Below, piece after piece: positions 8,740 through 17,118 of a stretch of 64,000 nt of DNA. The number at the start of each line of letters is the position of its first letter. The first letter of the stretch is position 1. The notes beneath the pieces were generated by a model, which saw nothing but the letters and a program-made list of their open reading frames with translations, made no database searches and was not told the origin of the DNA. Location: positions 90,896 through 154,895 of the forward strand of contig NZ_WVID01000019.1 in assembly GCF_010091925.1 (NCBI RefSeq), given 5' to 3'. The position numbers were made by a program, and so were the translations under genes. The DNA is from Nostoc sp. B(2019) (GTDB lineage: Bacteria; Cyanobacteriota; Cyanobacteriia; Cyanobacteriales; Nostocaceae).

Positions 8740-8815
8740 TGTGAACTTAGTTTGAGAAGTTATAGAAACTAAGTTTTGCAAGATATCTATTGAGTCAATA
8801 ATAATTTTGACACGT
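8740..8815 (-). ncRNA. Structured leader, related to 12555-12640
   Basis: The plus strand shows AACTTAGTTT (8744-8753), a 12-nt loop GAGAAGTTATAG and AAACTAAGTT (8766-8775), a perfect 10-bp stem. Flanks GGTGTGA and CTATTGAGT recur in the 12.6-kb copy. On the minus strand it would be transcribed from the 8820 box toward the response regulator. An upstream leader RNA is the simplest reading. Confidence 0.45.
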
Positions 8816-8819
8816 AAAT

Positions 8820-8837
8820 ATGAAATTAAGATGAAAT
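8820..8837 (-). promoter_or_regulatory. CopR-type box, second copy upstream of the regulator
   Basis: Perfect ATGAAAT-N4-ATGAAAT. On the minus strand TTATTA begins 15 nt after the repeat. It could drive a longer transcript through the stem-loop leader into the response regulator. Confidence 0.68.
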
Positions 8838-9013
8838 TTCAATTATCTCAAGAACAGTTATAAAATTTGTTGTCGTTAATTAGTTGATATGCAAATGAAG
8901 TTAGCCTTTTATCTCTAACTAAAGTTAGAAGTTATGACAATAAATATTGCAGCTAATTCTAATTCATTCATATGCATTTAAGAGCACTTTGTTAGATTTA
9001 TCAAGAAAGAATT

Positions 9014-9112
9014 CAGGATTCATGAGTTAGAATGAGCGCATGAATCCTGTACGAATTGCGGATGAATAAATGGGTTGAAGACCACCGAATTTTTAATTTG
9101 GTGGTCTTCAAC
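9014..9112. terminator. Two hairpins in the 8.5-9.5 kb intergenic region
   Basis: CAGGATTCATG (9014) pairs with CATGAATCCTG (9039) around a 14-nt loop. GTTGAAGACCACC (9074) pairs exactly with GGTGGTCTTCAAC (9100). They separate the box at 8820 from the one at 9248. No reading frame of note occupies 8838-9549. Confidence 0.55.
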
Positions 9113-9247
9113 TAGTAGGATAACTTAGACCCAACACTAATTAATTTTGAATTATTCTTAAAATTATACAACAACTAGAAGTTAATTAGATGATAAAAAT
9201 ACATCATCAATACTGAACTTTGGAAAATATTAAAGACAAAATAGAAA

Positions 9248-9265
9248 ATTTCATCTTGATTTCAT
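9248..9265 (+). promoter_or_regulatory. CopR-type box before the PLP-enzyme/exporter pair
   Basis: ATTTCAT-N4-ATTTCAT on the plus strand, with TAAAAA beginning 15 nt later. The next gene on this strand starts at 9550, leaving a leader of about 250 nt. Confidence 0.72.
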
Positions 9266-9549
9266 ATTTCTCCTTCAAGATAAAAAATAGGTCGATTCAA
9301 TAATGGATATCAATATTTTTGTGGACATGACTTAAAGGCTTGCTCAGGTAGTTATCGCTCAGACCTAATTGATATTTACTTTTGGTCAAATTGAAACAGT
9401 TTTAAGTGGTGATTAGCTATACAAGCAATAATCACTACAATTCGTATCGTCAATGAAAGAATGTAGTAACGATATTGCAAATAAAAATCCGCTCCAATGA
9501 GCAAGTTAATTCAGCCCTGATAATTCCTACTAATTTTTGAATTTTTTGG

Positions 9550-10653
9550 ATGTTAAACATGAATCAGCTTGCAAAATCTTCATCATTCGAGAACGTTTCT
9601 AACTGTCAATGGAACAATCATAGTAAATGGAAAAAGATTACTGCCGCTGATGTTACCGAGGCAATAGGAAATGTACCGATTGTAAAACTCAAGAATATTT
9701 CTCCTGTATGTGTTGTCTCGGAATGTTTCTTGAAGTTAGAGAGCTGCAATCCCGGAGGATCAATTAAGGAGAAAAATGCAGTCTATCTCGTGACGCGTGC
9801 AGAGGAGGAAGGGCTTCTTATACCTGGTGGTACGATTATCGAGTCAAGTTCAGGAAATTTCGGCGTTGGTCTGGCTATGGTAGGAGCAGTCCGGGGCTAT
9901 CGAGTGATTATTGTTGTCGATGCAAAAACTGCTCCACCGTTTAGACGAATGCTGAAAGCATACGGTGCTGAACTTGTAGATGTACCGTTACATGAGGCAG
10001 ACGAATCAGGCTCGATGCAGAAGGCGAGAATGAAACGAGCGCGTGAGCTTGCCGCAACTATTCCTCATGCTTGGTATCCATGTCAGCACTTAAATCCTCT
10101 GAATGCTGAGGCCCACTCATACTACACTGCGCGTGAGATTGAAGCTCACTTTTCCTCCGATCTTGATGCTGTCGTGGTTGGTGTTAGCACGGCGGGACAA
10201 ATAATGGGAATAGCTCGTTATCTTCGACCGCGATTTCCAGAAATACGCATTGTTGGCGTTGATGTTGAGGGTTCAGTCATTATGGGAACGCCAGCAAAAC
10301 CATACAAGATGACAGGTGTTGGATTATCGTTCTTTCCACCTAATCTAGAGCTTTCGCTGCTTAATCGAGCTTACGTGATACCAGAGGCGATCGCCTACTC
10401 CGTGTGTCATGCACTTGCACGTCGTGAGGGATTGCTTCTTGGTGCTTCCACAGGGGCAATTGTAGCTGGTGGTTTACATCTGGCGCGCTCTCTTGGTGCG
10501 GGTGCGCGGATTTTGATGATCAATCCAGACCGAGGGGATAGATATCTTGAGACAGTCTACGATTTTGATTGGCTTGACCGTTATGGATTTACCCTCAAAC
10601 AAGGAGAGCATCTTGATGATGCGATCGCCTCACTGACTCCTGTGTATTTTTAG
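9550..10653 (+). CDS. PLP-dependent cysteine-synthase-fold enzyme, SbnA-like
   Basis: 367 residues of the fold-type II PLP family. Motifs are NPGGSIKEKNA with the Schiff-base Lys, the substrate loop SSSGNFGVGLA and the phosphate-binding GVSTAGQIMG (usually GTGGT). SSGN instead of TSGNTG recalls SbnA, which joins O-phosphoserine and glutamate in staphyloferrin B synthesis. Ordinary cysteine synthase is about 320 residues with TSGNTG. The N-terminus carries a 45-residue extension. A MOP-type exporter starts 27 nt downstream and a CopR-type box lies upstream, so a secreted amino-acid-derived metal ligand is plausible. Substrate is unproven. Confidence 0.8.
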   Translation: MLNMNQLAKSSSFENVSNCQWNNHSKWKKITAADVTEAIGNVPIVKLKNISPVCVVSECFLKLESCNPGGSIKEKNAVYLVTRAEEEGLLIPGGTIIESSSGNFGVGLAMVGAVRGYRVIIVVDAKTAPPFRRMLKAYGAELVDVPLHEADESGSMQKARMKRARELAATIPHAWYPCQHLNPLNAEAHSYYTAREIEAHFSSDLDAVVVGVSTAGQIMGIARYLRPRFPEIRIVGVDVEGSVIMGTPAKPYKMTGVGLSFFPPNLELSLLNRAYVIPEAIAYSVCHALARREGLLLGASTGAIVAGGLHLARSLGAGARILMINPDRGDRYLETVYDFDWLDRYGFTLKQGEHLDDAIASLTPVYF

Positions 10654-10680
10654 TGACTCATCACATAGCTGAAAAATTTC

Positions 10681-12009
10681 ATGAACACCTCACCTCAGCA
10701 GGAACAGGAAGGTAATAAAACAACCTCCCAGCGATCGCTATTGATGTTACTCGCCCAGTTTATACCTCTTTCCTTGACTGATGTGGCAATGACTCTGGGC
10801 GATCCACTTCAAACTGCTGCACTCAGTCGCCTAGCCTTTCCACAAGAGACATTAGCCGGAGTTGGGGTAGTCAAAGGGGTTGCCGTATTTCTAGAAAGCC
10901 CTATTATCATGATTCTTCATGCGTCAACTGCTCTTGGAGGGCAAGTCAAATCTCGGCGCGCACTTTGGCAATTTACAGTAATTGCAGGACTTTCTCTCAG
11001 TGGCATTTTTCTTTTACTCACTTGGGAGCCTTTGTATAACTGGCTTCTTTTAGAGGTATTTGGTGTTAGCCCATTTATTGCAGCGCAAGGGAGAACTGCT
11101 TTTTTATTGATGTTCCTGTGGCCTTTCGTTATTGCTTGGCGACGATTCTTTCAGGGGCTGCTTATCCGCGCTCAAAAGAGCATAGCTGTAGGATGGGCAG
11201 GTGTGGCGCGATTAACTTGGGTAATTGTGGCGCTGGCAGTTGGAGTCAGTCTTAGAAGTAACGGGGCATTTCTTGCAGGTATCACCATGATGGGAGCCAT
11301 ACTTATTGAAGCAGTACTGGTCACATGGTTTTGTTTGCGTCTTGGCACTATTTCTATTCTTAAAGGGCAAGTAGATTCTGAAACTAAGAAACTGCCTAAA
11401 ACCTTTCGAGGAGTCGCCTTTTACTATCTTCCTTTAGCCTCAACAATGCTTATTGTTTGGGGTGCAAGGGCAATACTCTTAAGTCTGATTGCTCGCTCAT
11501 TCGATGGCAGTCTTGCACTCGCTGTGTGGCCTGCTGCTTGGGGGTTAGTTCTGTCGATTGCTAACGGTACACGCATGATTCAACAAGTAGTGATTTCTGT
11601 CTATGAAGAAACTTCTAGGCGGACACTGGTTGCTTTTGTGGTTCTTGTCGGTTTGGGCTTTACTGTAATACCAATTTTTCTTGGGTTTACAGACAAAGGG
11701 TTCTTGTTACTTGGTCAGTTTTTGGGAAATAATACATCTCTTGTGGAAGCAGCTCGTCCGGTTGTACAAATACTGTCATTTTTCCCTCTGCTCCTAGCAC
11801 TGCAAAATACGTTTCAAGGGCTGCTTATTCACCGAGCAAAGAACTGGTTCATCAACCTTGCAACATTAGTTGCCGCAGCTTTCACCCTGATAGTATGTGG
11901 AAGTCTGATTTTTACTAGACATAACGGAGCGACTTCAGCAGCGTATGGAATGCTTGCGGGTACTGTCAGCGAAATTATAGTGCTTTTTTTCGCACTGCAA
12001 CGTAAATAA
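10681..12009 (+). CDS. MOP/MATE-superfamily multidrug-type exporter
   Basis: 442 residues with about 12 predicted membrane helices in two similar halves. PLSLTDVAMTLGDPLQTAAL near the N-terminus and QNTFQGLLIHRAKNWFINL near the C-terminus recall ANKH- or MATE-like antiporters. The repeats FFQGLLIRAQKS and FQGLLIHRAKN mark the two-fold symmetry. It follows the PLP enzyme by 27 nt, almost certainly one operon, and is the natural export route for that enzyme's product. A strong hairpin follows at 12245. Confidence 0.75.
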   Translation: MNTSPQQEQEGNKTTSQRSLLMLLAQFIPLSLTDVAMTLGDPLQTAALSRLAFPQETLAGVGVVKGVAVFLESPIIMILHASTALGGQVKSRRALWQFTVIAGLSLSGIFLLLTWEPLYNWLLLEVFGVSPFIAAQGRTAFLLMFLWPFVIAWRRFFQGLLIRAQKSIAVGWAGVARLTWVIVALAVGVSLRSNGAFLAGITMMGAILIEAVLVTWFCLRLGTISILKGQVDSETKKLPKTFRGVAFYYLPLASTMLIVWGARAILLSLIARSFDGSLALAVWPAAWGLVLSIANGTRMIQQVVISVYEETSRRTLVAFVVLVGLGFTVIPIFLGFTDKGFLLLGQFLGNNTSLVEAARPVVQILSFFPLLLALQNTFQGLLIHRAKNWFINLATLVAAAFTLIVCGSLIFTRHNGATSAAYGMLAGTVSEIIVLFFALQRK

Positions 12010-12097
12010 GAGAGTCAAAATACAGGCAGTACTTTTTCCTTGCAGAAGGATAGGTAATTGAAAAATTTCGATTTTTCTGCATTTTTGGTGAAAAGAG

Positions 12098-12123
12098 ATA
12101 TACTTTGCGATCGCAAAGTATAT
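12098..12123. repeat. 26-bp perfect palindrome containing HIP1
   Basis: ATATACTTTGCGA followed by its exact complement. It is centred on GCGATCGC and lies 89 nt after the exporter gene. Confidence 0.75.
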
Positions 12124-12244
12124 TATTTCCTAAGCAACTGAGGTACACCCAAATTTTGTTTACCAAGGTTAATAGCTTTAAAAACGTACCTCACCCGATC
12201 TGGAACCGTTATATAAACTACTGCGAAGTTGAATAATTTATAAA

Positions 12245-12293
12245 AGAAAAGGAGTACGATTGCCAGTGCTGTAGGCAATCGTACTCCTTTTCT
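12245..12293. terminator. 20-bp hairpin, probable bidirectional terminator
   Basis: AGAAAAGGAGTACGATTGCC pairs with its exact complement around a 9-nt loop. The U-rich exit TTTTCTTTTAT lies on the minus strand. It closes the exporter operon from one side and the minus-strand unit starting near 12620 from the other. Confidence 0.75.
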
Positions 12294-12313
12294 TGCTAGT
12301 GGATTTGGTAATT

Positions 12314-12488
12314 TTAAACAGCATTACGTATGGTAGGGTTAACAGGATATACGCTACTAATATCAGTTAAATAAAAAGCCTTAGCACCATATAACTCCTC
12401 AAAATCTAGTAAATGTGCTTAAAACTATACAAGTTTCATCTTTAGTTAATTTTAATGCATAAGTTTTTGTTATTTTGTCTAAAATCAA
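12314..12488 (-). pseudogene. Possible frameshifted small gene, unrecognised
   Basis: From TTG at 12488 the minus strand reads KTYALKLTKDETCIVLSTF. A neighbouring frame then continues LDFEELYGAKAFYLTD and SVYPVNPTIRNAV to a stop at 12314, just before the terminator. The composition is protein-like across the shift. With a box and leader upstream it looks like a decayed unit. The call is weak. Confidence 0.3.
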
Positions 12489-12554
12489 AGTATTAAAATA
12501 TTAACAGTTAGAAAAAACTCAATAGACCTCATTGCCACAAATGATTGTAAATTG

Positions 12555-12640
12555 GTGTGAGCAAAAGTCAGTTAGAGAAGTTCTGGAAACTAACTAACTG
12601 CTAGCAATAAATCTATTGAGTTATCTTTATTGTGACAAAT
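12555..12640 (-). ncRNA. Structured leader, related to 8740-8815
   Basis: The plus strand has CAGTTAG (12569), loop AGAAGTTCTGGAAA and CTAACTAACTG. The loop matches the 8.75-kb copy (GAGAAGTTATAG) while the stem bases differ but still pair. It is flanked by the same GGTGTGA and CTATTGAGT and sits directly downstream of a box on the minus strand. Confidence 0.45.
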
Positions 12641-12644
12641 CAGT

Positions 12645-12662
12645 ATGAAATTAAGATGAAAT
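12645..12662 (-). promoter_or_regulatory. CopR-type box with no intact downstream gene
   Basis: Perfect repeat. On the minus strand TAAAGA starts 15 nt later. The predicted transcript runs about 370 nt to the hairpin at 12293-12245. Confidence 0.65.
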
Positions 12663-12705
12663 ATCAAGCTGCCTCAGAAAATTTAAAATTTATACTTGCC
12701 TAAAT

Positions 12706-12743
12706 AATACAACACCCTAATCGAAAGACTAGAGTGTTGTATT
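12706..12743. terminator. 14-bp hairpin after the porin gene
   Basis: AATACAACACCCTA pairs with TAGAGTGTTGTATT with one mismatch. It lies 90 nt downstream of the porin stop. Confidence 0.6.
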
Positions 12744-12832
12744 TAACACATACTACTAGACAGAATTAGAACTTAAAAACAGTTCTATGTATTGATGACA
12801 ACACTATTACTGAAATCATGATGATAGCAGTT

Positions 12833-14470
12833 TTAAAAAGTGAAAGTAGTACGCAGTGTACCAACATAAACAGTATCGTTTGTGTCATTATGCTCAGGAT
12901 TGAAGATGACTAACAAACCGGGGGTAACGGCAATATTATCAGTGAGTTGCAGTTTGTACAGCCCCTCCAGGTGATAGGATGTGCCGTCATCTTCACGACG
13001 AACACCGTTTGCCTGGATAAAATCGTTGTCAGTCGCTTTAGGTGGTTGACCAAAAATAAAACCAAGCACGTTACCTTGTTTGCCAAAGTCTCTCAAAGAA
13101 AGGGTAGCCGCCCAATAGTTAAAGTCTGCTTCATCACCCTGTTGAGCACCACTCTGAGCTTGTGCATCGCTGAAACCATACCAACCACCAATAGTAATAT
13201 TAGGGCTTGGTTTAAAGCTAGCTTCTACACCGTAGTGGTTAGCAGTCAAAGCAGCACCTTGAAAGGGGTTATTTGCATAGACGCTGCCTGTGGAGCTAAA
13301 TAGGTTAATCTGTCCTCCATTTTGGTAGGTACGAGCGTAGGTCAAACCAACATTTAATGCCTGAGTGGGCTGGAAAGATATCTGACCAAAGGCTGCATAG
13401 GAACCATCGAAAAGACCGGAACCATCGCTAGGATCGTTAGCTCTGCCAGCTAGATAAGCTACAGATGCAGTGAAAGCTCCTTTGGGATTGAAGATTAGGG
13501 TCGCACCTGCACCGCCCTCTCCTTGACGATAAATGGGGCTGAACCGACCATAGCGGGAAATAGAACCTTTACCGCTGCTTTGAAGGTCAGGGTTGAAGGT
13601 GTTAATGCTGTTTTCGTACAACAAACCACCGGCAGCATCAACCTGGACGCGCACTGCATCGCTCAGGTTAAAAGCGTAGTTAACTTTATCGATTAAAGCA
13701 TCGTTATTTTCATTCCCGTCAAACGATAGACGGGTCATGTTTGTACCCGTTACATTCGTACCGTATGGGCTAATATTCCGGCTTTGGATACGAATTTCTA
13801 AATTGTCTTTTCCAGTAAAACTAGAGTTCAATTTCAGACGAACTCGGTTAGCAAAAATAGTATTGGTGTCTAAGTCGGGAGCCGTAGCCTGATCAACACC
13901 AGAGGAAACCGCCCTCTGATCGCTGCCAAAAACATCAGACACGTTAAAAATTGCTTCCCCAGTTAGCTTGGTAGTAGTGGAAAATTGATTAGCTTCTAGT
14001 TCAGAAGTGCGAGCTTCTAAGGAATCCACACGACCACGCAGAGTTGCCAGTTCAGCGGAAAATTCTTCTTGTAAGCGCTGTAAGGTAGCTAAATCTTGCT
14101 TGGTTACCAGGTCTGCTGTAGCAGTGGCAATCAATTCGTTAACTCGGTCTAAACAGGCGTTCAAACCAGCGGCAAATTCATAACGCGTCAAAGCACGGTT
14201 GCCACGATAGGTACTATTGGGATAGCCTGCAATACAACCGTAGCGTTCAACTAAAGACTGCAAGGCTTGGAATGCCCAGTCTGTGGGTTGTACGTCAGAA
14301 AACTGAGAAACTGATGTGACTTGACCGAAGTTGTCTGATTGGGCAGTCAACTGGTCTACAGTTATTACCTGTTCGTTAGCCTCAGCTGCTAAGGCGCTGT
14401 TAGCAGCGAAAAATATAGCGGCAACAATAACTGGACTGAGCCTTAGAACATTCCAGAATGGCTTGGTCAT
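12833..14470 (-). CDS. SLH-domain OprB-type outer-membrane porin
   Basis: Cyanobacterial porin for diffusion of small solutes or ions. From the ATG at 14470 it starts MTKPFWNVLRLSPVIVAAIF with a signal peptide ending NSALAA. An SLH-like segment follows (FSDVQPTDWAFQALQSLVERYG, ALTRYEFAAGLNACLDRV), then a coiled coil, then about 350 residues of OprB beta-barrel ending in YVGTLRTTFTF. The frame extends to GTG 14554. A CopR-type box lies just upstream, suggesting metal control of outer-membrane permeability. Relatives are annotated as iron-uptake porins; the ion is not determined here. Confidence 0.88.
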   Translation of the reverse strand: MTKPFWNVLRLSPVIVAAIFFAANSALAAEANEQVITVDQLTAQSDNFGQVTSVSQFSDVQPTDWAFQALQSLVERYGCIAGYPNSTYRGNRALTRYEFAAGLNACLDRVNELIATATADLVTKQDLATLQRLQEEFSAELATLRGRVDSLEARTSELEANQFSTTTKLTGEAIFNVSDVFGSDQRAVSSGVDQATAPDLDTNTIFANRVRLKLNSSFTGKDNLEIRIQSRNISPYGTNVTGTNMTRLSFDGNENNDALIDKVNYAFNLSDAVRVQVDAAGGLLYENSINTFNPDLQSSGKGSISRYGRFSPIYRQGEGGAGATLIFNPKGAFTASVAYLAGRANDPSDGSGLFDGSYAAFGQISFQPTQALNVGLTYARTYQNGGQINLFSSTGSVYANNPFQGAALTANHYGVEASFKPSPNITIGGWYGFSDAQAQSGAQQGDEADFNYWAATLSLRDFGKQGNVLGFIFGQPPKATDNDFIQANGVRREDDGTSYHLEGLYKLQLTDNIAVTPGLLVIFNPEHNDTNDTVYVGTLRTTFTF

Positions 14471-14580
14471 GATTCTTTTTTCACTCACACCTAAATTTGA
14501 TTCCGACATGATTTCTTGTCTCTTCAAACCTGAAAATCTATTTACAGGATTCACTCCTATAACTAGATTCTCAGAGCATG

Positions 14581-14598
14581 ATGAAATTAGGATGAAAT
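14581..14598 (-). promoter_or_regulatory. CopR-type box of the porin gene
   Basis: Perfect ATGAAAT-TAGG-ATGAAAT. On the minus strand TAGTTATAGG starts 15 nt later. Confidence 0.75.
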
Positions 14599-14725
14599 CA
14601 CAGGTTAATGATAGGTTAATGAATCAAAAAACCACCAAACACGCATCTATCACAATTTACATCCCTACTTCTGTCAACATGACATCCCTAGACACCAGCT
14701 CCTTACACTCTAAGAATTGCTCTGA

Positions 14726-15211
14726 CTACGGATAGGTCTGAACCAGAGCTAGACCAAGTGGAATTTCTTGCGTGAATCCAACTTGATTGGCATAGACTTG
14801 GTACTGCCAAGTTGCACCATAGCCTGGTTCATAGGTTTGAGTATTGACTCCTCTCATTAAAATTGAGAGTTTTGTCTCAGGGTCTATTGGTTGTGAAAAA
14901 GCTACTGTAGCTTTTTGTCCATTAATAGAAACTGTCGTGGGAATTTTTTGCCCTGATTGATTTTTTACCTCAATTCCTCTATCAATTTTCACTCCTTCAG
15001 GCAAATTAATTGTAAGTCCTGCCAGAGGTTTACCCTGCACATGGACTTCAAATTTGTGAGTAGCATCTGTGGCATAAGTAGTATTAGGAGTAGCAGCACT
15101 TTTCATTAAATGGGAAGCGCTAAAATCACCTGGTTTACCGCTTGCAAAAACAGCATCAACTGAAGATGTAAATGCCAGTGTGAATACAACAGCATAAATC
15201 AATTTTTTCAT
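14726..15211 (-). CDS. DUF2808-family secreted protein
   Basis: 161 residues from the ATG at 15211 (MKKLIYAVVFTLAF), preceded by GAGGAG. A signal peptide ends near VFASG. The mature part is a DUF2808 beta-domain: HKFEVHVQGKPLAGLTINLP, ATVAFSQPIDPETKLSILM, and the C-terminal signature FTQEIPLGLALVQTYP. Function is unknown. It is the first of three DUF2808 genes in a row, each with its own CopR-type box, and a fourth lies at 42097. Confidence 0.82.
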   Translation of the reverse strand: MKKLIYAVVFTLAFTSSVDAVFASGKPGDFSASHLMKSAATPNTTYATDATHKFEVHVQGKPLAGLTINLPEGVKIDRGIEVKNQSGQKIPTTVSINGQKATVAFSQPIDPETKLSILMRGVNTQTYEPGYGATWQYQVYANQVGFTQEIPLGLALVQTYP

Positions 15212-15270
15212 TTTGATTCTCCTCAAAACCTAGTTCAATTTCCTTTCTATTATCAGTTTGACATTCACAG

Positions 15271-15288
15271 ATGAAATCTCAATGAAAT
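15271..15288 (-). promoter_or_regulatory. CopR-type box of DUF2808 gene 1
   Basis: ATGAAAT-CTCA-ATGAAAT. On the minus strand GTCAAAC then TGATAATAG follows at 15 nt. Confidence 0.75.
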
Positions 15289-15321
15289 CCCATAGTTTAT
15301 TACTGAAAAAATAATGTTGCA

Positions 15322-15807
15322 TTAGTAAGTACGAAACCAAGCAACACCTATGGGAATTTCTGCATCAATGCCAACCTCTCTAGCTGAGAAGCTATAGACA
15401 GAACCATTACCAAGATTTCGTCTTTTTATTTTATTAAGGTCAATATCAAACTTAGTGTTAGGAGCAACTGGTTCGGCGAAAGCTAGTAGTATTGTTTTAC
15501 CGTTGACAGATACATTAGTGTTAATTTTCTGCCCCTTTTCATCCACGACATCGATATCCTGAATGTTCTTACTTATAGTTACATTGTCTGGAACTTTGAC
15601 AAGTAGTTGGGTGACAGCTTTGCTATTTTGGGGAACGTGTAAACGGAAAGTATGTCTAAAAATTCCCCAGCGTGTGGGAGGGAATTGTGAATTTCCATCA
15701 AGATGGGGAACCCTACCATCATCTGTTCTAGCACTTGCATAGCTAGGAGCAATAATAGCTGTGCTACTCAGAGTCAATACAACGGCGTAAATCAATGACC
15801 TCTTCAT
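15322..15807 (-). CDS. DUF2808-family secreted protein
   Basis: 161 residues from the ATG at 15807 (MKRSLIYAVVLTLSSTAII) with a TGGAGAT ribosome site. The signal peptide ends near SYASA. HTFRLHVPQNSKAVTQLLVK, ILLAFAEPVAPNTKFDIDLN and EIPIGVAWFRTY are the family motifs. It is clearly paralogous to the genes at 16086 and 42097. Role unknown; the separate promoter box suggests induction with the metal-response genes. Confidence 0.82.
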   Translation of the reverse strand: MKRSLIYAVVLTLSSTAIIAPSYASARTDDGRVPHLDGNSQFPPTRWGIFRHTFRLHVPQNSKAVTQLLVKVPDNVTISKNIQDIDVVDEKGQKINTNVSVNGKTILLAFAEPVAPNTKFDIDLNKIKRRNLGNGSVYSFSAREVGIDAEIPIGVAWFRTY

Positions 15808-16039
15808 ATTTATCTCCAAAATAATTAAACACATTAGTTAAAGTGCAGGTTCATGCATCGTGAGTGAATCTGCTCTTAATAGATAGATCAAAACTTGGCA
15901 AAGCCATATTTAACTACCCCTTGATACAGCCGTTAATCAGGAGAAGTAGGTAGTTAGCTTGCCCTTATCAAGTTCAAATCGTCGGTGATGTTTTGCTAAA
16001 GAGGTATGCTACCTCTATCTACTAGCATGACAACTCATA

Positions 16040-16057
16040 ATGAAATCAAGATGAAAT
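16040..16057 (-). promoter_or_regulatory. CopR-type box of DUF2808 gene 2
   Basis: ATGAAAT-CAAG-ATGAAAT. On the minus strand TAGTAG starts 15 nt after the repeat. Confidence 0.72.
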
Positions 16058-16085
16058 TTAAGCAATTTTCGTTAGAATCTATAAA

Positions 16086-16565
16086 TTAAAATGTGGGAAA
16101 TTGAGCTACACCTATAGGAATCTCTGTATCACTACCAACGACTTTGACGGAAAGATGGAAAATAGAAGTAGAATCAAGAGTTGATTGGTATATTTTGTTA
16201 AGATTTATTAGCAACTTAGTAGTGCTAGAAGTAACTGGTTCAGGAAAATCTATAATAATTCTTCTACTATTTAAAGAAATATTAATTTTGATTTTTTGAC
16301 CTTTATCATCTAAGACATCAATATCATTACTTACAGCTACTGTGGATGGAGCATCAATAATTAGCTGGGAAAGAGCCTTGCCCTTTTTAGGAACGTGTAA
16401 CTGGAAGGCCAATTTAACTAGTTGCCAACCAGCAGGAGTAGATTGCATATTATTTTCAATATTAGCAACCTTATTATTATCTATTTTCGCATTTGCATAG
16501 TCAGGAGAAATTAAAGCTGTGGTAGCCAGACTACATACAGCAGCATAAATCAATGTTCTCTTCAT
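16086..16565 (-). CDS. DUF2808-family secreted protein
   Basis: 159 residues starting MKRTLIYAAVCSLATTALIS, with a signal peptide ending near YANA. The mature domain has LAFQLHVPKKGKALSQLIID, IDFPEPVTSSTTKLLINLN and the ending DTEIPIGVAQFPTF. It is closest in look to the neighbour at 15322, so the trio probably arose by tandem duplication. No Cys and few His or Met, so direct copper binding is not obvious. Confidence 0.82.
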   Translation of the reverse strand: MKRTLIYAAVCSLATTALISPDYANAKIDNNKVANIENNMQSTPAGWQLVKLAFQLHVPKKGKALSQLIIDAPSTVAVSNDIDVLDDKGQKIKINISLNSRRIIIDFPEPVTSSTTKLLINLNKIYQSTLDSTSIFHLSVKVVGSDTEIPIGVAQFPTF

Positions 16566-16655
16566 CTTGACTGTTAAATTAACAAACTATCTCAACTAGA
16601 TTGCAGATTTATCCTTAGTGAATGAACCTTTACAAAACCAGTGTGACAGGTCACT

Positions 16656-16673
16656 ATGAAATTAAGATGAAAT
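16656..16673 (-). promoter_or_regulatory. CopR-type box of DUF2808 gene 3
   Basis: Perfect ATGAAAT-TAAG-ATGAAAT. On the minus strand GTCACAC follows, but the -10 candidate (TGGTTT) is poor. Confidence 0.65.
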
Positions 16674-16829
16674 AACTAGCTTGCAAAAATAAATTTAAGA
16701 TTGCAAAGCACAAGTTAACTTTTACACGCACTGTAGTATCACCAAAGCCGGAACGTTCTTCTGTGCCACATCCTTTGGGTCTAATACGCACAACATTGTA
16801 CACTTCCAGCATGACTTGCATACGTTATA

Positions 16830-16963
16830 ATACCAAATTGCTTTTGGTTGTCATTCTGAGCGAAGCGTTCGCGTAGCGTCTCACAGAGAAGAAACTCACC
16901 AAAAGTTTGGCTACACTGATTTTCGCTCATTTTTAAACAATACAACCTATCTCGATTTGGTAT
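16830..16963. repeat. MITE-like element with ATACCAAAT ends
   Basis: ATACCAAAT at 16830 and ATTTGGTAT at 16955 bound 134 bp. The interior holds the repeat-type string GAGCGAAGCGTTCGCGTAGC. No coding capacity. Confidence 0.5.
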
Positions 16964-16986
16964 AAATGTTATTAGAAAAATTCCAG

Positions 16987-17004
16987 ATAAAATTAAGATG
17001 AAAT
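16987..17004 (-). promoter_or_regulatory. Imperfect CopR-type box
   Basis: ATAAAAT-TAAG-ATGAAAT; one half-site deviates. No clear gene follows directly on either strand. Confidence 0.45.
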
Positions 17005-17029
17005 AAATTGCTTTACTTTCATATACGAT

Positions 17030-17096
17030 AAAAAAATGGGCTTATAGTACAACTATAAGCCCATCAGAGTTATGAAACATGAGGAGCATGTTCTTA
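17030..17096 (-). ncRNA. Candidate small RNA, ~60 nt, CUCCU loop and intrinsic terminator
   Basis: On the minus strand, the box at 17119 is followed by TATAAT (17108-17103) or TAAATA (17103-17098). The RNA would start near 17096-17090. It would fold AACATG-CUCCU-CAUGUU (17092-17076) and then a perfect 13-bp hairpin with a 3-nt loop (17064-17036), followed by six or more U. The CUCCU loop is complementary to Shine-Dalgarno sequences. The hairpin might alternatively terminate the 17332 gene. Confidence 0.55.
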
Positions 17097-17118
17097 ATAT
17101 TTATTATAAATAACTAAA

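Noticed and set aside
14331..14735. 134-codon plus-strand frame
   Set aside because: Antisense to the porin N-terminus and its promoter box; no domain.
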